Source of the DNA: SHZI01 sp031395645
GTDB taxonomy: Bacteria; Pseudomonadota; Gammaproteobacteria; Steroidobacterales; GCA-2729495
Direction of reading: 5' to 3'
DNA length: 64,000 nt
Assembly: GCA_031395645.1 (NCBI GenBank)
Contig: JANNJM010000023.1
Coordinates: forward strand, 3,367-67,366
Below, in pieces: positions 49,936 to 58,893 of this stretch. The position numbers were made by a program, and so were the translations under genes. Below the pieces are notes generated by a model that searched no databases, was not told the DNA's origin, and worked only from the letters and a program-made list of their open reading frames with translations. The number at the start of each line of letters is the position of its first letter. Position 1 is the first letter of the stretch.

Positions 49936-51314
49936 GCCGGCAACCGGAAGTGGTAGGACTTGGGCCGTGTCAGGTGTTCGTAGCCGACGCGCGACAGGGT
50001 GCAGCCGCGGCCCGAGTTCTTGACCCCCGTCCAGGCGAGGGCAGGATCGAGATAGTCACAGCGATTCAGGAACACCGTGCCGGTGTCGAGCAGGGCGCCG
50101 AGGCGCCGGGCGACCGCGACGTCGCGGGTGAACAGAGCCGCTGTCAGCCCGTACTCGCTGTCGTTCATGAGCTGCAGCGCCTCGTCATCCGACCGCACGC
50201 GCATGATGCCGACGGCGGGTCCGAAGGTCTCCTCGGTCATGATGCGCATCGAGTGATCCACATCGACGAGGACCTGCGGGGCCAGGTACGGAGTGCCCGG
50301 CTGGTCGGCGGGGAACGTGCCGGGGTCAAGCAGCGCGCGGGCGCCGCTCCGCGTGGCCTCGGCGACCTGTTCCCGCACGAAATCCGCCGCCGACGTCCGG
50401 ACCATCGGGCCGAGCGTCGTGGCCGGATCCGTCGGCGTGCCCAGCCGGTACTTCCCGGCCTGGCTGACGACCCCTGCGACGAAAGCGTCATAGACGGCTT
50501 CGTGAACGTAAACGCGCTCGATCCCGCAGCACGACTGCCCCGAATTGAAGAACGCGCCGTCGGTCACCACATCGATCGCCTGCGCCAGGTCGGCATCGGC
50601 CCGGACGTAGGCCGGATCCTTGCCACCGAGCTCCAGGCCCGCATCGGCGAAGCCTGAGGAGAGCGCGCGCTGCACGGCATGGCCGCCGGACACCGAGCCG
50701 GTGAAGCAGACAAAATTCACCCGCGGGTCGGCGATCAGGCGCGAGGTGTCCTCGTGGGACAGGTGCAGGTACTGAAATACCCCCGGGGGCAGGCCGGCGA
50801 CAGCGAAGGCCTCCGCAAAACGCTCCGCGCACAACGGTGTCTGGTGGGAATGCTTGAGGACCACCACATTACCGGCAGCAAGCGCCGGGATGACGGCGTT
50901 CACCGCGGTCAGATACGGGTAGTTCCACGGCGCCACCACGGCGACCAGCCCGAGCGGGGCGCGCACCAGCCAGCGCTCAAATCCCGCCGTGCGCGCTGGC
51001 TCGATCGGCGCCAGCGCTTCGGGGGCGATCGACAGCATGTACCGGGAGCGCTCCTCAAAGCCCCGTACCTCTCCCGGCGTCTGGCTGATGGGCCGCCCCA
51101 TCTGCCAGGTGATCTCGGTGGCAATGGCGTCGCGATGCGCGACGAAGGCATCGACGGCGCGACTGAGCAGGGCGCAGCGCCCGGCGACACCGAGTTGCTG
51201 CCAGCCGCGCTGGGCCTTCACAGCCGTCGCCAGCGTTTGCCCGATCTCCCGCGCGCTGCCCAGCGGGCGTTCAACGTAAACGCGCCCGTCTACCGGGCTG
51301 ATGGTCTGTTGCAT
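49932..51314 (-). CDS. NAD(P)-dependent aldehyde dehydrogenase
   Basis: The 460-residue ALDH-superfamily enzyme has the catalytic Glu in LELGGKDP, the nucleophile Cys in FNSGQSCCG, the NAD-binding PWNYP and TGSV segments, and the C-terminal EETFGP. It would oxidise the aldehyde made by the adjacent alcohol dehydrogenase. ATG 51314 is 5 bp after the stop of the synthetase gene. The C-terminal LTRPKSYHFRL resembles the betaine-aldehyde/gamma-glutamyl-aldehyde type. Confidence 0.92.
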   Translation of the reverse strand: MQQTISPVDGRVYVERPLGSAREIGQTLATAVKAQRGWQQLGVAGRCALLSRAVDAFVAHRDAIATEITWQMGRPISQTPGEVRGFEERSRYMLSIAPEALAPIEPARTAGFERWLVRAPLGLVAVVAPWNYPYLTAVNAVIPALAAGNVVVLKHSHQTPLCAERFAEAFAVAGLPPGVFQYLHLSHEDTSRLIADPRVNFVCFTGSVSGGHAVQRALSSGFADAGLELGGKDPAYVRADADLAQAIDVVTDGAFFNSGQSCCGIERVYVHEAVYDAFVAGVVSQAGKYRLGTPTDPATTLGPMVRTSAADFVREQVAEATRSGARALLDPGTFPADQPGTPYLAPQVLVDVDHSMRIMTEETFGPAVGIMRVRSDDEALQLMNDSEYGLTAALFTRDVAVARRLGALLDTGTVFLNRCDYLDPALAWTGVKNSGRGCTLSRVGYEHLTRPKSYHFRLPA

Positions 51315-51319
51315 CGCTG

Positions 51320-52696
51320 TCAAATGATTTCGAAGTAACGGGCCAGTTCCCAGTCCGTGACGGCCTTGCGGTACTCGCGCTCCTCCCACTCCCGGTGGGC
51401 CGCGTAGTGTTCCACAAACGCGGCACCGAACAGCTCGCGGGCGGCCTTCGACTTGGAGAGACGCTCCGCCGCCTCGGTCAGCGTACGGGGCAACTGTCGT
51501 TTCGCCGGATACTGCCGCGCGTAGGCGTTGCCGACAACGGGTGGGTCCGGCTCGATGCGCTGCTCGATGCCCCAGAGCCCCGAGCCGATCGCGGCCGCCA
51601 GCGCGATATACGGGTTGATGTCGGCGGCAGCGATCCGGTACTCGACGCGCTGGCTCTTCGGGCCTCCCGGGATGACACGCAGCGCCGTAGTCCGGTTCTC
51701 GACGCCCCAGGTAGCAGAGGTGGGGGCCCAGAAGCCGGGGACCAGTCGCGAATAGCTGTTCACGGTGGAGGCCACCATCGCGAGCAGCTCCGGCAACAGT
51801 GCCTGCTGGCCGCCCACAAACCAGCGCATCTCCTGCGACATGCCGTGTTCACGCTTGCCATCGTGAAAAACGGAGGTGCCGCCCCGGGCGCGATTCAGCG
51901 ACACGTGCAGGTGTCCACTCTGCCCGGGCCAGTCCCTGGACCACTTCGCCATAAAGGTCGCCATCAGCCCGTTACGCTGTGCAAGCACCTTCGTGAAGGT
52001 CTTGAACAGCGCCGCCTGGTCGGCGGCCTCGAGCGCATCCGTGTACTGGATCGCCCCTTCGATAACGCCGGGACCGGTCTCGGTGTGCAGGCCCTCGAGG
52101 GGAAAGCGCATGGCAGTGCAGAGCTCGAGCAACTCATGATAAAACTCAGCGTGCACCGAGCTGCGTAATACAGAGTAGCCAAAGTAGCCAGGCGTCAGCG
52201 GCTTGAGGTTCCGGTAGCCCTTCTCCCGGATCGAGTCCGGCGTTTCATTGAAGACGAAAAACTCGAATTCGGCGGCGGCGTTCACCAGAAAGCCCGAGTC
52301 CGCGGCCCGCGCAAGCACCCGGCGCAGCAGCCCGCGGGGACAAATCGCTTCGGCGGCTCCCGAAAACTCCCCGAGGAAGAACGGCATATTGTCCTCGAAG
52401 GGTATCTCGCGGCAGGTCGCAGGAAGGACCCGTACTCCGACATCCGGGTAGGCAGTGTGCCAGCCGGTGTACTTGCTGTTGTCGTAGAGCTGGTCGTTGG
52501 AGTCCCAGCCCAGTACCACGTCGCAGAAGCCGAAACCCTTGTCGAGCGCGGAGAAGAACTTGTCGCGACCCATGTACTTGCCGCGCAGGATCCCGTCGTG
52601 ATCGACGACGGCAACCTTGACGTGGGTAAGCCCGCGCCCGGTGACGAGTGCGCGAGCGTCCGCCGCCGTGCGGACCTTTTCCGGCCCCTTCACCAT
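51320..52696 (-). CDS. Glutamine synthetase-family gamma-glutamyl-amine ligase (PuuA/GlnA4-like)
   Basis: The 458-residue GS-fold ligase contains the ATP/metal motifs AAEFEFFVF, GQSGHLHVSL and VENRTTALRVI with PKSQRVEYRIAAADINPY. It lacks the adenylylation-site Tyr region of GlnA and begins like PuuA-type proteins (VDHDGILRGKYMGRDKF). Such enzymes join glutamate to an amine such as putrescine, isopropylamine or ethanolamine. The adjacent ethanolamine-type permease and an alcohol dehydrogenase point to ethanolamine or another amino alcohol. The gene lies 3 bp after the permease gene. Confidence 0.87.
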   Translation of the reverse strand: MVKGPEKVRTAADARALVTGRGLTHVKVAVVDHDGILRGKYMGRDKFFSALDKGFGFCDVVLGWDSNDQLYDNSKYTGWHTAYPDVGVRVLPATCREIPFEDNMPFFLGEFSGAAEAICPRGLLRRVLARAADSGFLVNAAAEFEFFVFNETPDSIREKGYRNLKPLTPGYFGYSVLRSSVHAEFYHELLELCTAMRFPLEGLHTETGPGVIEGAIQYTDALEAADQAALFKTFTKVLAQRNGLMATFMAKWSRDWPGQSGHLHVSLNRARGGTSVFHDGKREHGMSQEMRWFVGGQQALLPELLAMVASTVNSYSRLVPGFWAPTSATWGVENRTTALRVIPGGPKSQRVEYRIAAADINPYIALAAAIGSGLWGIEQRIEPDPPVVGNAYARQYPAKRQLPRTLTEAAERLSKSKAARELFGAAFVEHYAAHREWEEREYRKAVTDWELARYFEII

Positions 52697-52699
52697 CGA

Positions 52700-54214
52700 C
52701 TAATGTCCGGACTTCCCGCCGCTGATTGCAAATTGCTCTTCAGGAGACAGGATCAGGCGGTGCCGGCCGATGGCAGCAAAGTACAGCAGACCGAGCACGT
52801 ACCAGACAGCAGCGGCATACACGCCGTTGCGATACACGGGGTCCTTGAGCTGGAAGTAGATCGTGACCAGCGCGATGACGACCGTCACTACTGCGCCCGC
52901 GTTACCCAGCGGGCTGCGGTACGGGCGCTCGATGTCCGGCATGCGTGTGCGCAACAGGATGAACGACAGCCCCTGCATGGCGTAGGAGATCATTGCGCCA
53001 AAGACGGCCATATTGAGCAGTGTCCCGCCGATGAGTGCACCGCCCTTTTCGCTGCCAAAGGCAAACCAGACCGCCAGCATCACCGCAAAGCCAACGATCG
53101 CCCCCGCGTACAGCGCCACGTGCGGGACCTTGTGCGTACCGTGCGTAATGGACATGAAGGGAAAGTAGTAGCCCGCCCGGGACAGCGAGTAGATCTGGCG
53201 GCCGTAGGCGAAAATGATGGTGTGAAAACTGGCAACGAGGCCGATGACTGCCAGAAAGGCCAGCACCTTGGCCGTGCCGGTGCCGTAGATCACGCGGAAA
53301 CCATCCAGCAGTGGCTCGGCCGAGGTGGCGAGGGAGAACGCCCCCTGCATCTTGTCCGGATCGGCGGAGCCGACACCCGCATTGAGGAACGTCACGAGCA
53401 CAGCTGACAGGGTGAGCGTTGCCATGCCGTAGATAAGCCCCTTGGGCATGTCCTTCTTCGGATCGTAGGATTCCTCGGCGGCCAGGGGCAGCTGCTCGAT
53501 GGCGAGGAACAGCCAGACCGCAAACGGCAGAGCGCCAAGCGCGCCGGCGATGCCAAATGGCAGCCAGCTGCCGCCGCCTTCCGGAAGCAGCACGGCAGCG
53601 CCGTCCGGCCCCACGCCAATGTTCAGCGCCCAGCGGTTGAGGTCGAAATAGGGAATCGCACTCACCCAGTACACGGCAAGCACGGCGAGCGCGCCAAGCG
53701 TGACAATGACCGAGACCTTAAACGAGAGCTCCACGCCACGCAGGTTGAGCAGCAGGAACACGCCATACGCACCCAGCCACCACAGTGGCTGATACTCGGG
53801 CGGGGTCTCGAATATGGCGGTGAGATACGAACCGATGAAGAACACGATCACTGCCGGGGTCAGTATGTACTCGATACTCTCGGCAAGACCGGTAACCATC
53901 CCGCCCCAGGGGCCCATCGCACTGCGCGCAAAGGAGTATGCCGCCCCGGTGTGCGGTAACGCAGGCGACATTTCCGCGATCGAGAAGCACAGGCACCAGT
54001 ACATCACCGAGATCACGGCGAGTGCGATCAGCATGCCGCCGAAGCCGGCCGACAGGCCGAAGTTCCAGCCGGAATAGTGGCCGGAGATCACCGCGCCAAC
54101 GCCAAGCGCCCAGAGCGAACCCACGCGCGCATAGCGCCGCAGGCCGCGCTTCTCGAAGTAGCCTTGCTCGGCGCTGGTGTAGGAAACACCGCCCGCTGCT
54201 TTCGTCTCGCTCAT
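52700..54214 (-). CDS. APC-family amino acid/ethanolamine permease (EAT-like)
   Basis: The 504-residue protein has about 12 hydrophobic helices. The first reads LWALGVGAVISGHYSGWNFG, matching the ethanolamine permease subgroup of APC transporters, with the later signatures PALPHTGAAYSFARSAMGPWGG and PFAVWLFLAIEQLPLAAEE. ATG 54214 is preceded by GGGGGG. It heads the four-gene operon, so the imported amine is probably the substrate of the downstream ligase. A general amino acid permease is the alternative. Confidence 0.85.
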   Translation of the reverse strand: MSETKAAGGVSYTSAEQGYFEKRGLRRYARVGSLWALGVGAVISGHYSGWNFGLSAGFGGMLIALAVISVMYWCLCFSIAEMSPALPHTGAAYSFARSAMGPWGGMVTGLAESIEYILTPAVIVFFIGSYLTAIFETPPEYQPLWWLGAYGVFLLLNLRGVELSFKVSVIVTLGALAVLAVYWVSAIPYFDLNRWALNIGVGPDGAAVLLPEGGGSWLPFGIAGALGALPFAVWLFLAIEQLPLAAEESYDPKKDMPKGLIYGMATLTLSAVLVTFLNAGVGSADPDKMQGAFSLATSAEPLLDGFRVIYGTGTAKVLAFLAVIGLVASFHTIIFAYGRQIYSLSRAGYYFPFMSITHGTHKVPHVALYAGAIVGFAVMLAVWFAFGSEKGGALIGGTLLNMAVFGAMISYAMQGLSFILLRTRMPDIERPYRSPLGNAGAVVTVVIALVTIYFQLKDPVYRNGVYAAAVWYVLGLLYFAAIGRHRLILSPEEQFAISGGKSGH

Positions 54215-54322
54215 GGAATCCCCCCTGATTGACGACGGACCCACCGAATGTGGCAACGCGGCGGGAGCGCCTGAGTATAGGCACGAACCACGGGCGGCTG
54301 GCAAGGCGCGGCGGATCCGGCA

Positions 54323-56473
54323 CTAGCGCGTCAGGCCGGTCCAATAGCCGATAAAGCTCCACAGGTCGGCGATCTCGTCGATCTGTTTCGACGTCGGTTT
54401 TCCCGAGCCGTGGCCGGCGCGGGTTTCGACACGGATGAGGTGCGGCCTGTCGCCGATCGATGCGGCCTGGAGCGCTGCCGTGTATTTGAAGCTGTGACCG
54501 GGGACGACGCGATCGTCGGTATCGGCGGTCGTCACCAGGATGGCGGGGTAGTTCTTGCCGGAGCGGACGTTGTGATAGGGCGAGTAGCCGAGCAGGTTGC
54601 GAAACTGCGTCTCGTCCCCGGGGTCACCGTAGTCGTCCGTCCACGTCCTGCCTTCCGTGAAGAGCGGGAAACGCAGCATATCCATGACCCCCACGGCGGG
54701 CAGCGCGGCGGCAAACAGCCCGGGCCGCTGGTTGACGACGGCTCCAACGAGCAGCCCGCCGTTACTGCCGCCCTGGATGGCGAGGCCGCCCTTTGGCGTG
54801 GTACCCGACCTGATCAGGTATTCACCCGCCGCGATGAAATCATCGAAGACGTTCTGCTTCTTCAGGCGGCGCCCGGCTTCGTGCCAGGCAGCGCCGTACT
54901 CGCCGCCACCGCGCAGGTTTACCTCGGCATAGACGCCGCCCATTTCCATCCATGCCAGCACATCGATCTGGAAGGCGGGCAGGATGTTGACGTTGAAGCC
55001 ACCATAGCCGTAGAGCAGCGTGGGGGCGCCATTTTTCAGGTCCAGACCTTTCCTGTGAGAGACAAACATCGGGACGCGGGTGCCGTCCTTCGATGTGACG
55101 AAGACCTGAGCCACCTGATAGTCGGCCGGATCGAAGGCGACCTTTGGTTTGCTGAACAGCTTGGTCGTATTGGTGGCAGCGTCATAGCGATAGAGCGTGG
55201 TGGGGACGTTGTAGCTCGTGAAGGCGTAGTAGCCGGCGGTGGTGCCCGGAACGGCATCGAAGCCGCTGGCGGTGCCAAGGCCAGGAAGCGCGACGATGCC
55301 ATCGGGTTGGCCCGCGAGGCTATAGCGGCGGACTTCGGTGCGGGCGTCCTTCAGCGCGCTGACGATCAGGCGATCGCCGATAACGTGTGCGCTTAAGAGC
55401 GTGTCCGTGCCTTCGGCAATGATCTCGCGGACGCCGGGGTTGGGTGCTTTGCCGACAATGTCGAAAGCAACGACGCGGTAGCGCGGTGCAGCGGCATCGG
55501 TGACGAAATACAACGTGTTGGAGACGGCGCCGGCGAAGCGCCAGTCGTGTTCGCGTCCGGGCACAAGGGTAAGCAGTACGGGTTTGGCTGCGGAGCTGTC
55601 GGACACACGGACTTCATAGCTGTCATCGGAGCCGGTACTCGAGGTAATGACGAGCCAGCGACCGTCCGCGTCAGTTTTCGCGAAATTGTAGTAGCCAGGG
55701 CTGGCAGGCGAGGCGTAGACGAGTGTGTCCGCGCTTTGTGGCGTCCCGATGCGGTGGAACCAGACGCTGTGGTTCAGGACTTCCGACAGGAAGTCCTTGC
55801 CCCTGGCGGTTTCCGGGTGGCGGGAATAGTAAAAGCCGCTATTGTCGGCGGTCCACGCGAGGCCGGAAAACTTCACCCAGTCGAGAGTGTCCGCCAGGTC
55901 CTTGCCCGTGGCGACATCCAGGACCTTAACGATGCGCCAGTCGCTGCCGCCGTCCTGGATGCTGTAGGCGATGAACTTGCCGTTTTCAGAGGGTGCCCAT
56001 TCGGCCAGCGCGGTCGCGCTGTCTTTTGACCAGGTGTTGGGGTCGATGAGCGGCCGCGGCGGGTGCCCATCATCCCGCACCATCAGCACCGACTGATTCT
56101 GCAGGCCCGTCTTGCGGCGATAAAACGTGCGGCCGCCGCGCGCAACCGGCAGCCCGATGCGTTCGTAATTGAACAACCGGGTGAGCCGCGCCCTGACGGC
56201 GTCGCGCCCCGGCAAGGTGGCGAGATAGGCTTGCGTCACCCGGTTCTGGGCGGTGACCCAGTCCGCAACCCTGGCATCGCTGCGCACGTCGTTCTCGAGC
56301 CAGCGGTAGGGATCCGGCACGACAGTGCCGAAGCTCACATCGGTCTGCGCCACCGTGGCTGTAGGGGGATAAGTGATCGGCGCGGCGGCGCTCGTGGCGG
56401 CCAAACTCGTGGAAAGACTGGCAGGCAGGAGTCCAAGCAATAGTGCAGCAGTGAGACGCGGGGTGGTGGACAT
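54323..56473 (-). CDS. Prolyl oligopeptidase (S9A), exported
   Basis: The 716-residue serine peptidase cleaves short peptides after proline. A signal peptide (about 8-30) precedes DPYRWLEN, the beta-propeller (about 110-440) and the alpha/beta hydrolase domain with the nucleophile in QGGSNGGLL, Asp in DTDDRVVPGHS and His in RAGHGSGK. All the family hallmarks are intact. I chose ATG at 56473 rather than the TTG five codons earlier. It is the second S9A peptidase in the window after PtrB. It lies upstream of no co-directional partner within 80 bp. Confidence 0.93.
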   Translation of the reverse strand: MSTTPRLTAALLLGLLPASLSTSLAATSAAAPITYPPTATVAQTDVSFGTVVPDPYRWLENDVRSDARVADWVTAQNRVTQAYLATLPGRDAVRARLTRLFNYERIGLPVARGGRTFYRRKTGLQNQSVLMVRDDGHPPRPLIDPNTWSKDSATALAEWAPSENGKFIAYSIQDGGSDWRIVKVLDVATGKDLADTLDWVKFSGLAWTADNSGFYYSRHPETARGKDFLSEVLNHSVWFHRIGTPQSADTLVYASPASPGYYNFAKTDADGRWLVITSSTGSDDSYEVRVSDSSAAKPVLLTLVPGREHDWRFAGAVSNTLYFVTDAAAPRYRVVAFDIVGKAPNPGVREIIAEGTDTLLSAHVIGDRLIVSALKDARTEVRRYSLAGQPDGIVALPGLGTASGFDAVPGTTAGYYAFTSYNVPTTLYRYDAATNTTKLFSKPKVAFDPADYQVAQVFVTSKDGTRVPMFVSHRKGLDLKNGAPTLLYGYGGFNVNILPAFQIDVLAWMEMGGVYAEVNLRGGGEYGAAWHEAGRRLKKQNVFDDFIAAGEYLIRSGTTPKGGLAIQGGSNGGLLVGAVVNQRPGLFAAALPAVGVMDMLRFPLFTEGRTWTDDYGDPGDETQFRNLLGYSPYHNVRSGKNYPAILVTTADTDDRVVPGHSFKYTAALQAASIGDRPHLIRVETRAGHGSGKPTSKQIDEIADLWSFIGYWTGLTR

Positions 56474-56559
56474 TCCGTTTCTGGCCAACAGGGTTGCGCG
56501 CCCAGAATGGCCGCTATCCGGCGATTCTGCCAGCCCCTTCGAGCGCTCTTGTCAGGTGC

Positions 56560-58269
56560 CTAGAAAGACTTGCGCGCCTCCAGCAGTAACTGCACCGAGC
56601 TGATATCGCTACTGGCCCCGATCGGAAACGCCAGGTCGATGTGCAGCACATTGCCGAGGCCCGAACGGGCATTACCGAGACGCAGGCCAATGCCCACATC
56701 GGTCAGCCAGCCCTGGGGTTCGCTGGCCAGGGGGGCATCGCCCCACGTACGCCCCACGTCCGCGAAGACAGCGGCGCCCACCTGGACGAGTCGGAACGGA
56801 AACCAGTCGGTGAAATAGCGCTCTTCAATCGACAGCAGGGCCCGGGTGTCGCCGTTCTGGTACCGCAGGGGATAGCCCCGCAGGCCCGTGTCACCGCCGA
56901 GCAGCAGCTGGTGATCGAGATCGAGATCGAAGCCGTGCTGGGCATCTGCCGCCACCGTGAAGACATTCTTGGCATTGAAGCGCAGGTAATAGCGCGCCTC
57001 GGCAGACAGCAGCGAATCAGCCAGGCTGCCCGACTCGAGGCGGCCGTTCCAGGAGGTGCCCAGAAACATCAAGCCTCGGCTACCAAGGAAATTGCCTACA
57101 CGCCCCGCCGCGGAGAAAATCCCGGCTGACCGGTCCCCGCCGAGACCAGCAGCGGTCCAGCCCAACTCGAGCCGCAGGGACTTGCCAAGGAAGACGTCCT
57201 CGGTGCGACCAATCTGGTCCTGATTGTGGGTCGTTTCGAACCGGTCCTGAATGATTTCGACCCCCACCCAGGGATAGGACAGGGTCCGGTCGTCGGGCAG
57301 CAACACAGTCGGGATGTCCTCGGCGCTGGCCTCGAAGAGACTGCGGTCGTAGCGGTAGCCGGCCAGCCAGCGGGTCGTCCAGCCGCCGGCAAGACCGCGG
57401 GACCAGCCGGCCTCGACGCTTAAGAAATCGTCCTGCTGGCGGAACTCATTGGTCTTCTCACCCAGATCGTAGAGCGGGGTGATCTGATCGCGGCTCACGA
57501 ATTCCAGGCCCGCGCTCCAGCGCGAATCCAGCGAGAAGAAGGGCCTGCCGACGGACACAGCCGAGGTACTACCGTCGCTGCTGTCGGTATAGCGGGCGTT
57601 AACCCCCCACCAGGACTGGAAGAGGTTGTCGTCGCGGAAATCAAAGGACAGACCAGACCTGTCGACGGTGCTGCTGTACCCGACGGCAACATACTGCCCG
57701 CGACCCAGAAAGTTCTCATCCACGATGCGGGCCCGGGTCTTGTTTGTCCCGCCGCTCCGGCCGACGCCGATGCCGGGGCTTAAGGTCCAGACATCCCGGA
57801 CGCGCACGCGCAGGTCAACGGTATTCGTATCGGGATCGTAGGCCGTCGGCTCGATGACGGCGTCGTAGAGGTAGCGCCTGCTGCGCAGGATCCGGGCGGT
57901 CTCTTCCGCCCGTTGCACGGAGAAGTGATCGCCGGTTTTCAGCAGCAGCTGGGCGAGGACCGTGCTCGCCCGCGTGTCCAGATGCAGGTCGTTGGCCAGG
58001 CGGTAGAGGAGACAGTTTTCGCGCGGATCCGCCTCATTGAAAATGTCGTCAATGGCGACCTCCACACGGCCGACGATGGCTCCCCGCCGCTCCAGTTCGG
58101 CCGGCGCGGGCAGGTCTGCGATCTGACCGGAGCGGACCACGGCCGACGGATCCTGGCTGGCGGGCAGCAAGGCCGACGACTCGCCTTTCGGCATGCCGGC
58201 CAGGTCGGCTCCCGTGGCGAGACCTGCCATCAGGAGGCCAAGACCGAGCCCCAGCAATATATGTCGCAT
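56560..58269 (-). CDS. BamA/TamA-family (Omp85) outer-membrane protein
   Basis: The 569-residue protein has a signal peptide (about 1-20), a single POTRA-like region (about 65-155: GRVEVAIDDIFNEADP, LLLKTGDHFSVQRAEETARIL, VDLRVRVRDVWTL), then a 16-strand barrel containing the conserved GGDTGLRGYP loop (VRGF/Y motif) and ERYFTDW, and a C-terminal aromatic residue (ARKSF). Full BamA has five POTRA domains and about 800 aa, TamA three and about 577 aa, so this is a shortened Omp85 member whose passenger is unknown. No inner-membrane partner (TamB-like) is adjacent. Confidence 0.85.
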   Translation of the reverse strand: MRHILLGLGLGLLMAGLATGADLAGMPKGESSALLPASQDPSAVVRSGQIADLPAPAELERRGAIVGRVEVAIDDIFNEADPRENCLLYRLANDLHLDTRASTVLAQLLLKTGDHFSVQRAEETARILRSRRYLYDAVIEPTAYDPDTNTVDLRVRVRDVWTLSPGIGVGRSGGTNKTRARIVDENFLGRGQYVAVGYSSTVDRSGLSFDFRDDNLFQSWWGVNARYTDSSDGSTSAVSVGRPFFSLDSRWSAGLEFVSRDQITPLYDLGEKTNEFRQQDDFLSVEAGWSRGLAGGWTTRWLAGYRYDRSLFEASAEDIPTVLLPDDRTLSYPWVGVEIIQDRFETTHNQDQIGRTEDVFLGKSLRLELGWTAAGLGGDRSAGIFSAAGRVGNFLGSRGLMFLGTSWNGRLESGSLADSLLSAEARYYLRFNAKNVFTVAADAQHGFDLDLDHQLLLGGDTGLRGYPLRYQNGDTRALLSIEERYFTDWFPFRLVQVGAAVFADVGRTWGDAPLASEPQGWLTDVGIGLRLGNARSGLGNVLHIDLAFPIGASSDISSVQLLLEARKSF

Positions 58270-58414
58270 CCGCCTGCGTGACCCGTGTGACCCGCCGGGC
58301 GGGTATTGACACCGGTGAGACGACCGGGCCCGGCGGGATCAATCGCTGTTCCGGGCCGTGCCGGTCAAATTCATGCGTATACTCAGTGGATCTCACCGAC
58401 CGTCCGGAGCGCAA

Positions 58415-58576
58415 TTGGCCAAGCCAAACTACAATCACCAGAAGAAGCAGAAGGAACTCGCCCGGCAGGCACGCCAGAACGAGAAGCGCCAGAAGCGGCA
58501 AGCCAAGAACGAGACGCCGGTCACACCCGAGTCAGCTGACGCACCGTCTCCCGGGAGCACCTCCAATGGCGGATAA
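58415..58576 (+). CDS. Small, highly basic protein
   Basis: The 53-residue protein reads MAKPNYNHQKKQKELARQAR and continues Lys/Arg/Gln-rich, with about 35 percent charged residues. The TTG at 58415 has GGAG 5 nt upstream and matches the start of short basic proteins seen in related gammaproteobacteria (MAKPNY-type). The ATG-initiated frame starting earlier would not fit that signal. It probably forms an alpha-helical, nucleic-acid- or ribosome-associated peptide, but no function is established. Confidence 0.65.
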   Translation: MAKPNYNHQKKQKELARQARQNEKRQKRQAKNETPVTPESADAPSPGSTSNGG

Positions 58577-58883
58577 ACCCTGGTCCCCGCTCGGGCGCGC
58601 ACCGCTCCCGTTTGCAGGCGAAGCACCGGACGAGTTTCGCACCCGGATTCTTCAGCAACAGGCGGAAACAGCCGAGCGCCGGCGCCAGGACCTGAAGGAT
58701 CAGGCCTCCACCCTGAAGACGCCGGCTGCACGCATCCGCGTCTGGGAGCGGCTGCACAACGCGAGACTGCCCAAGGATCTCGCCCACGGACTGGTTGCCG
58801 TCATCGCCGCCAACACGGGCCTCACCACCGATGAGGTGCATCACGAACAGCGCGAGCGGTTTCGACTCCTGCCGAACGCCTGA
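58566..58883 (+). CDS. Hypothetical protein, 105 aa
   Basis: The protein reads MADKPWSPLGRAPLPFAGEA at the start and is rich in charged helical segments (FRTRILQQQAETAERRRQDL). No signal, membrane segment or known motif is seen. The ATG at 58566 has GGGAG 7-8 nt upstream. The gene overlaps the basic small-protein gene by about 11 bp in another frame, and the pair is likely cotranslated. The family is unknown. Confidence 0.6.
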   Translation: MADKPWSPLGRAPLPFAGEAPDEFRTRILQQQAETAERRRQDLKDQASTLKTPAARIRVWERLHNARLPKDLAHGLVAVIAANTGLTTDEVHHEQRERFRLLPNA

Positions 58884-58893
58884 GCCCTCGAAT

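Noticed and set aside
54268..54285. Further copy of the island repeat (GAGTATAGGCACGAACC)
   Set aside because: Only about ten bases match, which is too short to separate from chance.
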